A DNA stretch of 64,000 nt from JAMXLO01 sp963818775 (GCA_963818775.1 CAWFUF010000003.1:1-64000), one strand, 5' to 3'. Positions 48,179 through 56,851 are shown, counted from the first letter of the stretch. Translations and numbers: made by a program. The notes: generated by a model from the letters alone, not told the origin.

Positions 48179-48778
48179 TCAGCTGTTGCCGCCAGCGTTC
48201 GCGCTAGGCGGAAACAACCATGTGCCACGATGCGACTGGGTAACATAGGCTCCGACCGGGCCACGCCGACCGCGATGCAAGCCGCGCTTGCCTGGTCGCT
48301 CGGGATTGGCTGGGGGCGTAACGGCTGGCATGGCTGTAAGCGTCCACGCGGGCGGGCTCTGTGGGTTCGCCACGGCCGACTGGCGCGTAGGATCCTGGCG
48401 GCTGGTTTCTGCCTCGTCGTGATCAACTGCCAGCGCCACTTCGACGGGCGCGGGAGTCGCTGCCGGCTGCGATACCGGGGCGTGAGTATCAGCGAGGGCT
48501 GAATACAAATCTCCCATTGTCGTGATCGGATCGCTGAACGAACCGATGATCAGCAGGATCACTGCGCCAGCGCCGGCGAGTCCAGACAGCAAAAACCGCC
48601 CCATCCGACCACGATTTAATATTGCCGGCTTGCTATCGAGAAAGGGTGCTGAAGCCCCAGGCGCCTGCATATCATCCGACGACCTGATTAAGGCACTGCG
48701 ACCGGCCATGCTCAACAGCCACAGGACCGGGATCAGGAGTCCGCTCGCAACCCAAGCGCCAATCAGCCACCAGAGCAT
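48179..48778 (-). CDS. Hypothetical membrane protein
   Basis: The 199-residue product has an N-terminal helix (LWWLIGAWVASGLLIPVLWLLS), a second helix (FLLSGLAGAGAVILLIIGSF), and a long Pro/Ala-rich, basic C-terminal tail. I do not recognise a family. The start at 48778 places the first helix at the N-terminus; the ribosome binding site is weak. Confidence 0.55.
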   Translation of the reverse strand: MLWWLIGAWVASGLLIPVLWLLSMAGRSALIRSSDDMQAPGASAPFLDSKPAILNRGRMGRFLLSGLAGAGAVILLIIGSFSDPITTMGDLYSALADTHAPVSQPAATPAPVEVALAVDHDEAETSRQDPTRQSAVANPQSPPAWTLTAMPAVTPPANPERPGKRGLHRGRRGPVGAYVTQSHRGTWLFPPSANAGGNS

Positions 48779-49165
48779 CGCGTTGTCACCACATGCTTGC
48801 TCCGCTTTGTCATCGATTGACGCGTAAAGCACCAGCAACCTGCGGGTAGGAGCACATGGTTTTTACAGGACCCGCTGATCGTCGGGGTGTTGTGGTTGCA
48901 AGCCAGCCACAGCAAGATGGCGTCCCGGTAGAATTTGATGTCGTTTCGGCCAATAAGGGGAGGATCGGGATTGGAAGCTCACGCACCGCCACGGCCCGTA
49001 CTCGGCATTGCGAACGCCATCGCGATGTCAGCGCCATTTTGGGCTATTGTCGCGGGGGTGGTTTGGAGGCTTGCCTGATTGGGTCCTTGCGATGGCGCTT
49101 CGAGCGATCAACGACGATCACGCCCAGGCGTCGCTCCGGATTTGATCTAGGGTCATGGTCATGCC
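48779..49165. other. Intergenic region, no supported gene
   Basis: Open frames on both strands cross this stretch but none has a convincing start, motif or composition. It lies upstream of the hypothetical membrane protein gene. Confidence 0.4.
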
Positions 49166-49354
49166 TTATGTCAGCAGGAGCACAAGGCTGATCGGCCACA
49201 GCATGGCCAGAACGACTGTGCCAGCGACATCCGCCGCGTCCCATCGTCCGGGCCGGCCATCGCTTGAACGCATCAAGGCGATGTTCAGCCGAACCACAAC
49301 GGCTTCGTTGCCGAGCGCGATCAGCAGGTAGATTGCGAGGGCGTGGTGCCACAT
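49166..49354 (-). CDS. Small two-helix membrane protein
   Basis: The 62-residue product MWHHALAIYLLIALGNEAVVVRLNIALM, here split by function, has a first helix, a charged loop (RSSDGRPGRWDAAD), and a second helix (GTVVLAMLWPISLVLLL). The shape and loop look like a real small membrane protein. No family is recognised; the ribosome binding site is weak. Confidence 0.5.
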   Translation of the reverse strand: MWHHALAIYLLIALGNEAVVVRLNIALMRSSDGRPGRWDAADVAGTVVLAMLWPISLVLLLT

Positions 49355-49406
49355 AGCATGTACATCCGCCCGGGTGGCATTTCGTCCGCAATCAGGGCGC
49401 TGTCTC

Positions 49407-49766
49407 TCATGTCGCAACCATTTCCGGCGACGCCGCGGTTGCCGCCAGTGTATCGGAGAAGCCAGCGTCGGCGCCGCAATCCCGCGGCGGGGCCTGTTCA
49501 GCCGGTCGATCCGCGGCAGCCGGTAGCTTGCCTCTTGCTGATACAGCGGCGCTCTTGCATTTGGCAATGATCCTTTCAGGTTCGCGTGGTTCCGAAACGA
49601 GCCCGTAGGCCGTTAGCAGGTAAGCCAACGACATGACCTGATCGTCGATCGCCGGGTGGCAGACGGTCTGAGGCAAGACAAAACCGCGACGCAATGCTTC
49701 CCTCGCCATCTGCACTGCCTGACGGGTCGGCAGGTCGGCTGAACATCTCCGTCGGAGCGTTACCAT
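49407..49766 (-). CDS. Hypothetical protein (119 aa)
   Basis: GGAGGAGGCGGCG lies directly before the ATG at 49766, making this start much better than the open frame to 50006. The product begins MVTLRRRCSADLPTRQAVQM and contains REALRRGFVLPQTVCHPAIDDQVMSLAYLL, a pattern suggesting a helical fold. The C-terminus is Ala-rich. I do not recognise a family. Confidence 0.55.
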   Translation of the reverse strand: MVTLRRRCSADLPTRQAVQMAREALRRGFVLPQTVCHPAIDDQVMSLAYLLTAYGLVSEPREPERIIAKCKSAAVSARGKLPAAADRPAEQAPPRDCGADAGFSDTLAATAASPEMVAT

Positions 49767-50045
49767 CGCCGCCTCCTCCGAGGCCACGGCGCCATGCAGT
49801 AAACCATGGCTCCGGGTGACAACCTTTATCCTACCGAGTGACCGGCTCCGTCCTTGATATAGATCATGTCTCGAAGCCGACGTCCGGACGAATTTCCGTG
49901 ATCCAACCGAATACGGATCGGAAGGCGGCTTGGGCTTGGCCGTTCGCTCCACCGCCCGCGCAATGGGAAAACGGAGGGGACAACCTCCTTTGGAAACGGC
50001 AGCCAATCGGGGGACACCGTCGGCGGCTTTTTTTCCGCGCTTACG
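49767..50045. other. Intergenic region before the ECF42 operon end
   Basis: No supported gene in about 280 bases. It is bounded by the hairpin at 50046-50074. Confidence 0.45.
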
Positions 50046-50074
50046 AAATCCCCTCCCCGAGGGGGAGGGGATTT
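50046..50074 (-). terminator. Perfect 13-bp GC-rich hairpin, likely terminator of the ECF42 operon
   Basis: AAATCCCCTCCCC and GGGGAGGGGATTT form a perfect 13-base-pair stem with a three-base loop (GAG). A GCTTTT follows on the plus side. It lies 16 bases after the leftward AHSA1-like gene. It also resembles the GC-rich dispersed palindromes at 8650 and 20085. Confidence 0.6.
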
Positions 50075-50090
50075 GCTTTTCAGCCTTACA

Positions 50091-50570
50091 TCAGAGCTTT
50101 GCCACCAGCGCCGTGAGCTGGTCGGCACATTGGGCCCAGCCGGCGTGGAAGCCCATCTTCTCGTGCGTCTCACGGTCAGCGACCGTCCAATGGCGCACGC
50201 GGGCGGTGTAGCGTGTCTTACCGCCCTCATCCTCGAAGGTCAGGATCACCGTCATGAACGGCTTCTGCGACGGCTGCCATGCGCTGGTATAGGCATCCGT
50301 GAATACCAGCCGCTGGTTCGGCACGACCTCGAGATAGACGCCCGGGCATGGCATGTCATTGCCGTCGGGGCTGCGCATCGTAACGGTGGCGGCCCCGCCT
50401 GGACGTACATCGAGTTCCGCGTGCGAAGTCGTCCAGGGCATCGGCGCGAACCACTGCTTCAGCAGCGCAGGCTCCGTCCATGCGCGGTACAGGCTTTCGC
50501 GTGGCGCATCGATCAGGCGGGTCAGCACGAGTTCGCGGTCCGAGGTTGTGCCCGAGGTTTCGTGTGTCAT
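50091..50570 (-). CDS. AHSA1/SRPBCC-family protein
   Basis: The 159-residue product starts MTHETSGTTSDRELVLTRLI behind GGAGAG. It has the START/AHSA1 pattern: RLIDAPRESLYRAWTEPALLKQWFAP, then GVYLEVVPNQRLVFTDA, FEDEGGKTRYTARV and the C-terminal helix GFHAGWAQCADQLTAL. These proteins bind hydrophobic ligands. It is the last gene of the DGPF-sigma-PhnB-AHSA1 set. Confidence 0.9.
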   Translation of the reverse strand: MTHETSGTTSDRELVLTRLIDAPRESLYRAWTEPALLKQWFAPMPWTTSHAELDVRPGGAATVTMRSPDGNDMPCPGVYLEVVPNQRLVFTDAYTSAWQPSQKPFMTVILTFEDEGGKTRYTARVRHWTVADRETHEKMGFHAGWAQCADQLTALVAKL

Positions 50571-50634
50571 TTGGACTCTCCGGAGTACGCGTCGAACCAT
50601 AAGAATGGTGTGATCTTCTGGTGCATGAGTCCTC

Positions 50635-51066
50635 CTATGAACCGATCCGCTGGTTCAACGCCCAGATGACGCCAAATGGATCGCGAACCTGGCCATAGCG
50701 TGCGCCCCAGAACATCTCCGCGACCGGCATGACAACTTCAGCGCCGGCATCGACTGCGCGTTGCCACCAGGCGTCAATGTTGTCCACGTCAAGCAGCAGG
50801 TTGAACCCCTGCGGCTGCTGCGGCGGGTGGCCGGACTCCGGGCATCCGTCGCACAACATGACCGAACTGCCGTTGATGCGCAGGTGCACATGCATGGTAC
50901 GACCCTTGTCGTCCACCGGAAGCGCGAACAGCAGCTTTGCGCCGAGCGCGCGCTGATAGAACTCGGCGGCCTTCATGGCACCGTTCACTTGCAGGTAGGC
51001 GATCATCCCTTCCTTCACTTCGGCCGTTTCAACGGCGGCAGGACGGGTCTCGGTCATGGCGTTCAT
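50635..51066 (-). CDS. PhnB-like VOC-family protein
   Basis: The 143-residue product resembles PhnB-type glyoxalase-fold proteins. It contains MIAYLQVNGAMKAAEFYQRALGA, LLLDVDNIDAWWQRAVDAGAEVVMP and GARYGQVRDPFGVIWALNQR. GGAGACCC precedes the ATG. It lies between the ECF sigma factor and AHSA1 genes, a known genomic association. Confidence 0.9.
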   Translation of the reverse strand: MNAMTETRPAAVETAEVKEGMIAYLQVNGAMKAAEFYQRALGAKLLFALPVDDKGRTMHVHLRINGSSVMLCDGCPESGHPPQQPQGFNLLLDVDNIDAWWQRAVDAGAEVVMPVAEMFWGARYGQVRDPFGVIWALNQRIGS

Positions 51067-51141
51067 CGTTGGGTCTCCTGTTGCTCAACGTCCAAAGGAC
51101 GCGGCAGGAGACCGCGCGCAGACATGGCACGGGAAAATGTG

Positions 51142-52386
51142 TCAGCTTGTGCTCTTGCGCATCAGGCGATCGAGATGCTGACGGATGTGCGCCGCCTGTG
51201 CCGGCGTGTTCGCCAGCGCGATCGCCTGATCGAACGCGACGCGCGCCTCGTCGGCGCGGCCGAGTTGCAGCAGGAATGCACCCTTGGCGCCAAAGAAATG
51301 AAAATAGCAGGACAGCGGGTCAGCCAGCGGTTCGATCATCGCCAGTGCATCCGCGGGTCCGCTGACCTTGCTCACCGCGACCGCGCGGTTCAGCGTCACC
51401 ACCGGCGACGGCTGCAATCGCTCGAGTGCCGTATAGAGCGCTGCGATCTGCGCCCAATCGGTCTGCTCCGGCTCCCTGGCACGGGCATGCGTCGCGGCGA
51501 TGGCTGCTTGAATTTGATACGGACCCGGCTGCCCGTGCCGCACTGCCTTGTCGATCAGCGCGAGGCCCTCGGCGATGAGCTTGGTGTCCCATCGCCCGCG
51601 ATCCTGATCATCCAGCAGCACGATCTCACCGGCCGCATCGAAGCGAGCCGCCGTGCGTGCGTGCTGCAGCAGCATCAGCGCAGTCAGGCCCATGATTTCG
51701 GGCTCGGTCTGGAACAGCCGTAGCAGCAGGCGCGCCAAGCGGATCGCCTCGTCGCAGAGCGGCGCGCGCGCTGATCCATCGGCCGCAGAGTAGCCTTCGT
51801 TGAACAGCAGGTAGATCATCGCGGCCACCACTGCCAGCCGCTCGGCGCGTTCAACTGCACCTGGCGTCTCGAATGGCACGTCGGCTTTGGCGATCCGCGC
51901 CTTGGCGCGCGTGATGCGCTGTTCCATCGCCGCATCGCTTACAAGGAAAGCGCGAGCGATCTGCGAGACAGTCAACCCTGAGATGATGCGCAACGCCAAG
52001 GCGATCTGCTGTGTCGCCGGCAGTTCGGGATGGCAGCAGATGAATAGCAGCCGCAGCACGTCGTCGCGGTATTGCGAGCCATCGAGCCGCTCGGCCAGCG
52101 GCGTCTCCACGTCATCGAGATCAGAGATCGCCTCGTCCGGCGGCAGCGGATTCAGCCGACTGCGCCGCCGCGTCCCGTCCAAGCCGGCGTTGCGACCGAC
52201 CAGGATAAGCCACGAGGTCGGGTCACGCGGTGGCCCGTTGCGCGGCCAGTTTTGCAGCGCCCGTAGGCATGCTTCCTGATACGCCTCCTCGGCGGTGTCG
52301 AGGTCACGGAAATAGCGGAGCAGCGCGCCGATCGCCTGGGGCCGCGCGGCGGTGAGTGCCGCGTTGATCCAGGTGACTTCGGTCAT
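51142..52386 (-). CDS. ECF42-type RNA polymerase sigma factor
   Basis: The 414-residue product has short sigma2 and sigma4 regions (YFRDLDTAEEAYQEACLRAL; GLTVSQIARAFLVSDAAMEQRI). It also has a long C-terminal extension of about 220 residues with AVERAERLAVVAAMIYLLFNEGY and TPR-like repeats. This size and extension define the ECF42 group, which has no anti-sigma factor gene and is paired with DGPF proteins. It overlaps the DGPF gene by four bases (ATGA). Confidence 0.93.
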   Translation of the reverse strand: MTEVTWINAALTAARPQAIGALLRYFRDLDTAEEAYQEACLRALQNWPRNGPPRDPTSWLILVGRNAGLDGTRRRSRLNPLPPDEAISDLDDVETPLAERLDGSQYRDDVLRLLFICCHPELPATQQIALALRIISGLTVSQIARAFLVSDAAMEQRITRAKARIAKADVPFETPGAVERAERLAVVAAMIYLLFNEGYSAADGSARAPLCDEAIRLARLLLRLFQTEPEIMGLTALMLLQHARTAARFDAAGEIVLLDDQDRGRWDTKLIAEGLALIDKAVRHGQPGPYQIQAAIAATHARAREPEQTDWAQIAALYTALERLQPSPVVTLNRAVAVSKVSGPADALAMIEPLADPLSCYFHFFGAKGAFLLQLGRADEARVAFDQAIALANTPAQAAHIRQHLDRLMRKSTS

Positions 52387-52754
52387 CCACTTCGCCGGTC
52401 GGGATGGTACAACGCCACCGGCCGGATCTCGTAAGTGCCGCCGGGATTGGCCGCGGCCAGATCACGCGCCGCATCCAAAGCCTCATCCAGATTGGCGACG
52501 TCGATCACGTAGAAGCCGAGAAGCTGCTCCTTGGTCTCGGCGAACGGGCCGTCGATCACCAGGGGCGGGTCCTGCGTCTTGCGCAGCGTGGTAGCCGAGG
52601 TGGTGGGCAGGAGGCGCAGGGACGGCCCGAGCCTGCCCGACTTGATCAGCCGGTCCTGCACGACGCCGATCCGCGCCATCACGGCGGCGTCCTCCTCCTT
52701 GCTCCAGGACCAGACGACGTCCTCATCGTGGTAGCAAAGGATGGTATAGAGCAT
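52383..52754 (-). CDS. DGPF-motif (YCII-related) protein
   Basis: The 123-residue product opens MLYTILCYHDEDVVWSWSKE and carries the DGPF word in VIDGPFAETKEQLLGFYVIDV. DGPF proteins are the constant partners and, in studied ECF42 systems, transcription targets of the sigma factor. GAGAGGACG precedes the ATG. It is first in the operon, so the promoter lies in 52755-52845. Confidence 0.93.
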   Translation of the reverse strand: MLYTILCYHDEDVVWSWSKEEDAAVMARIGVVQDRLIKSGRLGPSLRLLPTTSATTLRKTQDPPLVIDGPFAETKEQLLGFYVIDVANLDEALDAARDLAAANPGGTYEIRPVALYHPDRRSG

Positions 52755-52844
52755 GCGCTACGTCCTCTCGTGTTCCATAGGACGCGCCAGTGTGCCGGCT
52801 GCCGACACTGGAGCGCAAAAATTTTCGCCGGCTTCGCAGCGCCT

Positions 52845-52878
52845 CTGGGGTCATCTACAGTCCAGGGACTGACCCCAG
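52845..52878 (+). promoter_or_regulatory. Perfect inverted repeat before the LigJ-type gene
   Basis: CTGGGGTCA and TGACCCCAG are exact reverse complements, separated by 16 bases, and end at the ribosome binding site (GGGAGGAACC). The position suggests an operator for a dimeric regulator or a 5'-leader hairpin controlling translation. Confidence 0.6.
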
Positions 52879-52887
52879 GGAGGAACC

Positions 52888-53910
52888 ATGATCATCGACT
52901 GTCATGGCCATTACACCACGTCGCCACGCCAGCACGAGGCTTGGCGCACCGAGCAGATCGCGGCGCACGGCGAGGGCAGGGCGGCGCCACCGCGCCCAGC
53001 GATCAGCGACGACGAGATCCGCGCCAGCATCGTGAACGGCCAGTTGAAGCTTCAGCAGGAGCGTGGCACGGACCTCACGATCTTCTCACCCCGGGCGGCC
53101 GGCATGGGGCATCACCTGGGCGACGCCACGACGTCCGAGGCCTGGGCAACCGCATGCAACGAGCTGATCCATCGCGTCTGCACGTTGTTCCCGCGCAACT
53201 TCGTTGGCGTCTGCATGTTGCCGCAGACCGCCGGCGTCTCGCCTCGCAACTGCATCGCCGAGCTGGAACGCTGCGTGCTGCAATACGGCTTCGTCGGGTG
53301 CAACCTCAATCCGGATCCGTCGGGCGGATACTGGAAGGACCCGCCGCTGGGCGATCGCTACTGGTATCCGCTGTACGAGAAGATGGTCGAGCTCGATGTG
53401 CCGGCGATGATCCATGTGAGCGCGGCCTGCAACCCGGCGTTTCACACCACCGGATCGCACTATCTGAACGGTGACACCGCGGCGTTCATGCAGTGCCTGA
53501 CGTCGGACCTGTTCAAGAATTTTCCGACGCTGAAGTTCATCATCCCGCATGGCGGAGGCGCGGTGCCGTATCACTGGGGTCGGTTCCGTGGCATCGCGCA
53601 GGACATGAAGCTGCCGCCGCTGACCGAGCATCTGCTGAAGAATGTGTTCTTCGATACCTGCGTCTATCACCTGCCGGGTCAGGAACTACTGGCCAAGGTC
53701 ATCCCGCTGGACAATATCCTGTTTGCCTCGGAGATGATCGGCGCTGTGCGCGGGATCGATCCGGAGACCGGGCATCACTATGACGACACCAAGCGCTACG
53801 TCGAACAACTGTTTTTGTCGGCGGGTGACAAGGCCAAGCTGTATGACGGCAATGCCAGGCGCGTATACGGCCGGCTGTCGGCGCAGCTTGGCAGGCAAGG
53901 TGTCCACTAA
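52888..53910 (+). CDS. ligJ: 4-oxalomesaconate hydratase (LigJ type), amidohydrolase family
   Basis: The 340-residue amidohydrolase-fold protein opens with the metal motif IIDCHGHYTTSP and carries DLTIFSPRAAGMGHH, GFVGCNLNPDPSGGYW, MIHVSAACNPAFHTTG, FIIPHGGGAVPYHWGR and the final segment NILFASEMIGAVRG. These words match the LigJ branch, which hydrates 4-oxalomesaconate in the protocatechuate 4,5-cleavage or gallate pathway. A QuiC-type enzyme that makes protocatechuate lies at 39766, but ring-cleavage genes are not in the window. Confidence 0.9.
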   Translation: MIIDCHGHYTTSPRQHEAWRTEQIAAHGEGRAAPPRPAISDDEIRASIVNGQLKLQQERGTDLTIFSPRAAGMGHHLGDATTSEAWATACNELIHRVCTLFPRNFVGVCMLPQTAGVSPRNCIAELERCVLQYGFVGCNLNPDPSGGYWKDPPLGDRYWYPLYEKMVELDVPAMIHVSAACNPAFHTTGSHYLNGDTAAFMQCLTSDLFKNFPTLKFIIPHGGGAVPYHWGRFRGIAQDMKLPPLTEHLLKNVFFDTCVYHLPGQELLAKVIPLDNILFASEMIGAVRGIDPETGHHYDDTKRYVEQLFLSAGDKAKLYDGNARRVYGRLSAQLGRQGVH

Positions 53911-54091
53911 GGGCCTGCTGCGGAACCAACCATCCACGTTTCTGCTTTGATGCGGCCAAGAAAGACATGGATGGGTGGGGCCAAGCCCCACCAATGACGA
54001 ATGAGCGAGACGCGCCCGCTTAGCTTCGCTTGCTACCCAGCAAGTCCTAAGCGATCGGATCGTTCACGCTGCGCGGCGCGTGCGGGTGATG
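53911..54091. other. Convergent intergenic spacer
   Basis: About 180 bases between ligJ and the leftward acyltransferase gene, holding repeat copy 4. No gene is supported. Confidence 0.5.
53957..54001 (+). repeat. Hairpin repeat of the AAGACGTGGATG-ATGAC family, copy 4
   Basis: It reads CCAAGAAAGACATGGATG, then GTGGGGCCAAGCCCCACC, then AATGACG. The centre is a perfect stem GTGGGGC/GCCCCAC. It differs from copies 2 and 3 in the stem sequence but keeps the outer words. Confidence 0.55.
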
Positions 54092-55351
54092 TCATGCTGG
54101 TTCGGGTCTGGTCAGCCGTGCCGCGAACTGGTTGACCCAGCGCAGCCAAACATCATCCACACGTGCGAACAGGTAGCCGACGCCGACTACCAGTGGCGTA
54201 TAGACGGCTGCGACCAGGAACAGCGTGACCTGCAGCGACACGACTGGTCGAAGCAGCACGAACAGTCCGCATGCCAGCGAGCAGAGCAAGGGGAAATGGA
54301 AAAGATACACGGGGAAGGACAGGCGGCCGAGTAGACGAAATGGTGGCGTTGCCAGCGATCGGCCCAGTCGGTCGTTGCCGATCAGGCCGATAATGATCAT
54401 GACGCCGCTTGCCGTGTGGATGGCGATGCGGTCGAAACGCGCCGGGTTCGCGTCCTGGAGAGCCGCGAACATGGCGTAGCTGCCGCGAGGCTCAAGATAC
54501 CCGAACAGGAAGATGCCGATGGCGATGCAGGCCACGGCCATGCTCGGGGACAGATGCAGATCGCAGCGTGACATGAGCCAGGCGAGGCCTGTGCCGGCGA
54601 CGAAGGCAAACAAATACGGGTCGGTGAAGTGCACCGCGATCGCGGCGGTTGCCAGAAGCCATGCCGCCGCGGCAGGACGCGCGCGCCAGAGGATCATCGC
54701 CAGGAAGAATGTAACGAAGCTGCCGATGAATTCGTGATGCATCGTCCAGAGCACGGGGTCGTACATGTCTGGCTCCCGCAAAAAGGCGAACAGGGAGCCT
54801 TCCAGCAAGGCGCCGGGCAATGATGGCGTGAAGCTGGCTTGCGGGTGCGAGCCGCCGAATGTGCCGAGCCAGGTGGATTGGCTGAGCTGCGCGGCCTCGC
54901 GATGCCGGTAGAGACCGCAGCGGAACAGCGCCCATGACAACAGCACGGCGAGCATCACAAGGCACACCAGGCGCAGCCAGCGCTTGGCGGTGGCGCGCAC
55001 GACGAGTTCGGTGCGGCCGGAGCGAAAGAAGCCCAGCGGCAGGACGAATCCCGAGAGGACGAAGAAGAGCGTCACTGCCGCGGGGCCATCGATGGATGCG
55101 AAACTGACGCTGCCCAGCAGTGCGGAGGACGGATCGAAACCGTCAACGATGCCGATGCGTGCGGGGTCGAATGCCCAGAGAAAGTGCCAGGCCACGACGA
55201 TGAAGGCTGCCAGCCCTCGCAGTGCCTCGAGCTGCACGAGCTTGCTCTCGGTGCGTGCCGTGACGGCGGAAGCATCCGTGCGTACCAGCACGCCAGGGTT
55301 TGCCACGTACGACAGGATGCGCCTCCGCTTCGCTCGGGTTGCTGCGAACAA
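54092..55351 (-). CDS. Acyltransferase 3 family membrane protein
   Basis: The product has up to 419 residues and about ten membrane helices, with the family words LEALRGLAAFIVVAWHFLW (catalytic His), VTLFFVLSGFVLPLGFF and LLGRLSFPVYLFHFPLL. These enzymes O-acylate surface polysaccharides or lipids. The frame begins at TTG 55351, but the conserved region starts only at residue 41, so a later GTG just before QLEALRG is an alternative start. Confidence 0.88.
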   Translation of the reverse strand: MFAATRAKRRRILSYVANPGVLVRTDASAVTARTESKLVQLEALRGLAAFIVVAWHFLWAFDPARIGIVDGFDPSSALLGSVSFASIDGPAAVTLFFVLSGFVLPLGFFRSGRTELVVRATAKRWLRLVCLVMLAVLLSWALFRCGLYRHREAAQLSQSTWLGTFGGSHPQASFTPSLPGALLEGSLFAFLREPDMYDPVLWTMHHEFIGSFVTFFLAMILWRARPAAAAWLLATAAIAVHFTDPYLFAFVAGTGLAWLMSRCDLHLSPSMAVACIAIGIFLFGYLEPRGSYAMFAALQDANPARFDRIAIHTASGVMIIIGLIGNDRLGRSLATPPFRLLGRLSFPVYLFHFPLLCSLACGLFVLLRPVVSLQVTLFLVAAVYTPLVVGVGYLFARVDDVWLRWVNQFAARLTRPEPA

Positions 55352-55400
55352 GGCGACGAATTTGGCTTGAATGTGACGTGCCGACGCACGTCGGTGTGAG

Positions 55401-55862
55401 TCAGCTCAGCAGCGCCGGCAGTGCAAGCTGGGCGATCAGGCGCAGGCGTGGCAAGTGACTCTCGTCATAAAAGCCGGCTCGATGGCAAAGGTTCAATGTT
55501 CCCATCGTCTGGCCACACCAGCGCACCGGCATGTTCAGGATGCTCTCGCAACCGAGCGAGGCAATTAGCGCGTGATCGAAGAAATTCTGCTCGATGTCGT
55601 GACGCGTGCGACCGATATAGGGCATTCCGACATGGATCACGCGCTGCATCCAGAGCGAGTCCGTGACCGGCTTACGTCCGCCGATCGGATAGGCCTCGGG
55701 CTTGTTGGTGTAGCAGCGCTCCGACTGCTTCAGTTCTGGGTGATGCGCCAGGACGGTGAACAGGATGTGACCGGGATCACGCGCGAGTGCGGCGTCGATC
55801 GCGCGGAACGTGGCGCTCGGCTGGTCGGGATCGGCGTGCGCGGCGAGTATGGTTTCGATCAT
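55401..55862 (-). CDS. GAF-domain protein
   Basis: The 153-residue product is a single GAF-like domain, with FRAIDAALARDPGHILFTVLAHHP, IGRTRHDIEQNFFDHALIASLGCESILNMPVRW (split here by function) and TMGTLNLCHRAGFY. It has no output domain. Its ATG overlaps the pdxJ stop, so it is co-translated with it. The ligand is unknown. Confidence 0.82.
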   Translation of the reverse strand: MIETILAAHADPDQPSATFRAIDAALARDPGHILFTVLAHHPELKQSERCYTNKPEAYPIGGRKPVTDSLWMQRVIHVGMPYIGRTRHDIEQNFFDHALIASLGCESILNMPVRWCGQTMGTLNLCHRAGFYDESHLPRLRLIAQLALPALLS

Positions 55863-56602
55863 GGCGTGGCGGAGAGCGCCTTCGCATAAGCACTGACCGC
55901 CGCGGCGAAGCCCATGACGAGGGCGTCGGTAGTCAGTTCGTGGCCGATCGATGCCTCGGCGAGTTGCGGCATGCGCGCGATCAGCGGCGGCAGGTTGTGC
56001 AGATTGAGATCGTGGCCGGCATTGACGACCAGCCCCCGATCCGCCGCGGCGCGTGCGGTCCGCGCACAGGCGTCGAGCAAAGTGTCATATGTGCCGGCGC
56101 GGAATGCGGCGGCGTACGCGCCGGTGTAGATCTCGACGCCATCGGCACCGCTCTCCGGGATGCGTTCCAGCACGGCGGGATCAGGATCGATGAACAAAAT
56201 GACCCGCGCGCCGCCCGACTTCAGCGCCGCGATAACAGGGCGCACCAGCGCCATCTGCTCTGCGCCGAGTTTGAAGCCTTCCTCGGAAGTGAACGCATCC
56301 GGCGCATCGGGAACCAAAGTGCACTGCTCGGGGCGCACTTCGGCCGCTATCTCCAGCAGGCGCGCGTCGGGATAGCCCTCGATGTTCAGTTCCACGTTCG
56401 GGCGCGATGCGGCAATCGTCTCGGCGAGCATCGGCACGTCGGAGCGGCGAATATGCCGTTCATCGGGGCGCGGATGCACTGTGATGCCGCGAGCGCCGGC
56501 CTCGAGTGCTACGCGGGCGAACGCGCGCAGGTCGGGCACGCCGGTACGGCGCGAATTGCGCAGCAACGCGATCTTGTTGAGATTGACGCTGAGCCGGGCC
56601 AT
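55859..56602 (-). CDS. pdxJ: Pyridoxine 5'-phosphate synthase
   Basis: The 247-residue TIM-barrel enzyme condenses 1-deoxyxylulose 5-phosphate with the PdxA product. Motifs are LSVNLNKIALLRNSRR, ITVHPRPDERHIR, ELNIEGYP, ILFIDPDP, VEIYTGAYA and VVNAGHDLNLHNLPPL. It overlaps the downstream GAF gene by four bases. pdxA is at 11847-12881. Confidence 0.96.
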   Translation of the reverse strand: MARLSVNLNKIALLRNSRRTGVPDLRAFARVALEAGARGITVHPRPDERHIRRSDVPMLAETIAASRPNVELNIEGYPDARLLEIAAEVRPEQCTLVPDAPDAFTSEEGFKLGAEQMALVRPVIAALKSGGARVILFIDPDPAVLERIPESGADGVEIYTGAYAAAFRAGTYDTLLDACARTARAAADRGLVVNAGHDLNLHNLPPLIARMPQLAEASIGHELTTDALVMGFAAAVSAYAKALSATP

Positions 56603-56647
56603 CGCTCAAGTGTTGCACAAAACGGATGGCGGCGGCGAGGGGTCCCG

Positions 56648-56851
56648 ATGGTCGTCAGGATACTCTGTACAGGCGCGGTTCTCGCATTATCAATCGCAGG
56701 CTTCTTGGGTGCAGGACCAGCGCCAGCCGGATTGAATGCCCCCGGGATTATATTGCTGGGTGGTGCTGTTCTTGTTTGGTTTGCGTGGCCAGCGGGTTAC
56801 TCCTATCGCAGCGATACCTTGCAGTCGTCTCGGAGAAGCCGGACATTATGA
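56648..56851 (+). CDS. Small membrane protein (67 aa)
   Basis: GAGGGGTCCCG precedes the ATG. The 67-residue product has a first helix (RILCTGAVLALSIAGFLGAG), a Pro/Ala turn and a second helix (APGIILLGGAVLVWFAWPAGY), then a basic tail. It is divergent from pdxJ. No family is recognised. Confidence 0.6.
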   Translation: MVVRILCTGAVLALSIAGFLGAGPAPAGLNAPGIILLGGAVLVWFAWPAGYSYRSDTLQSSRRSRTL

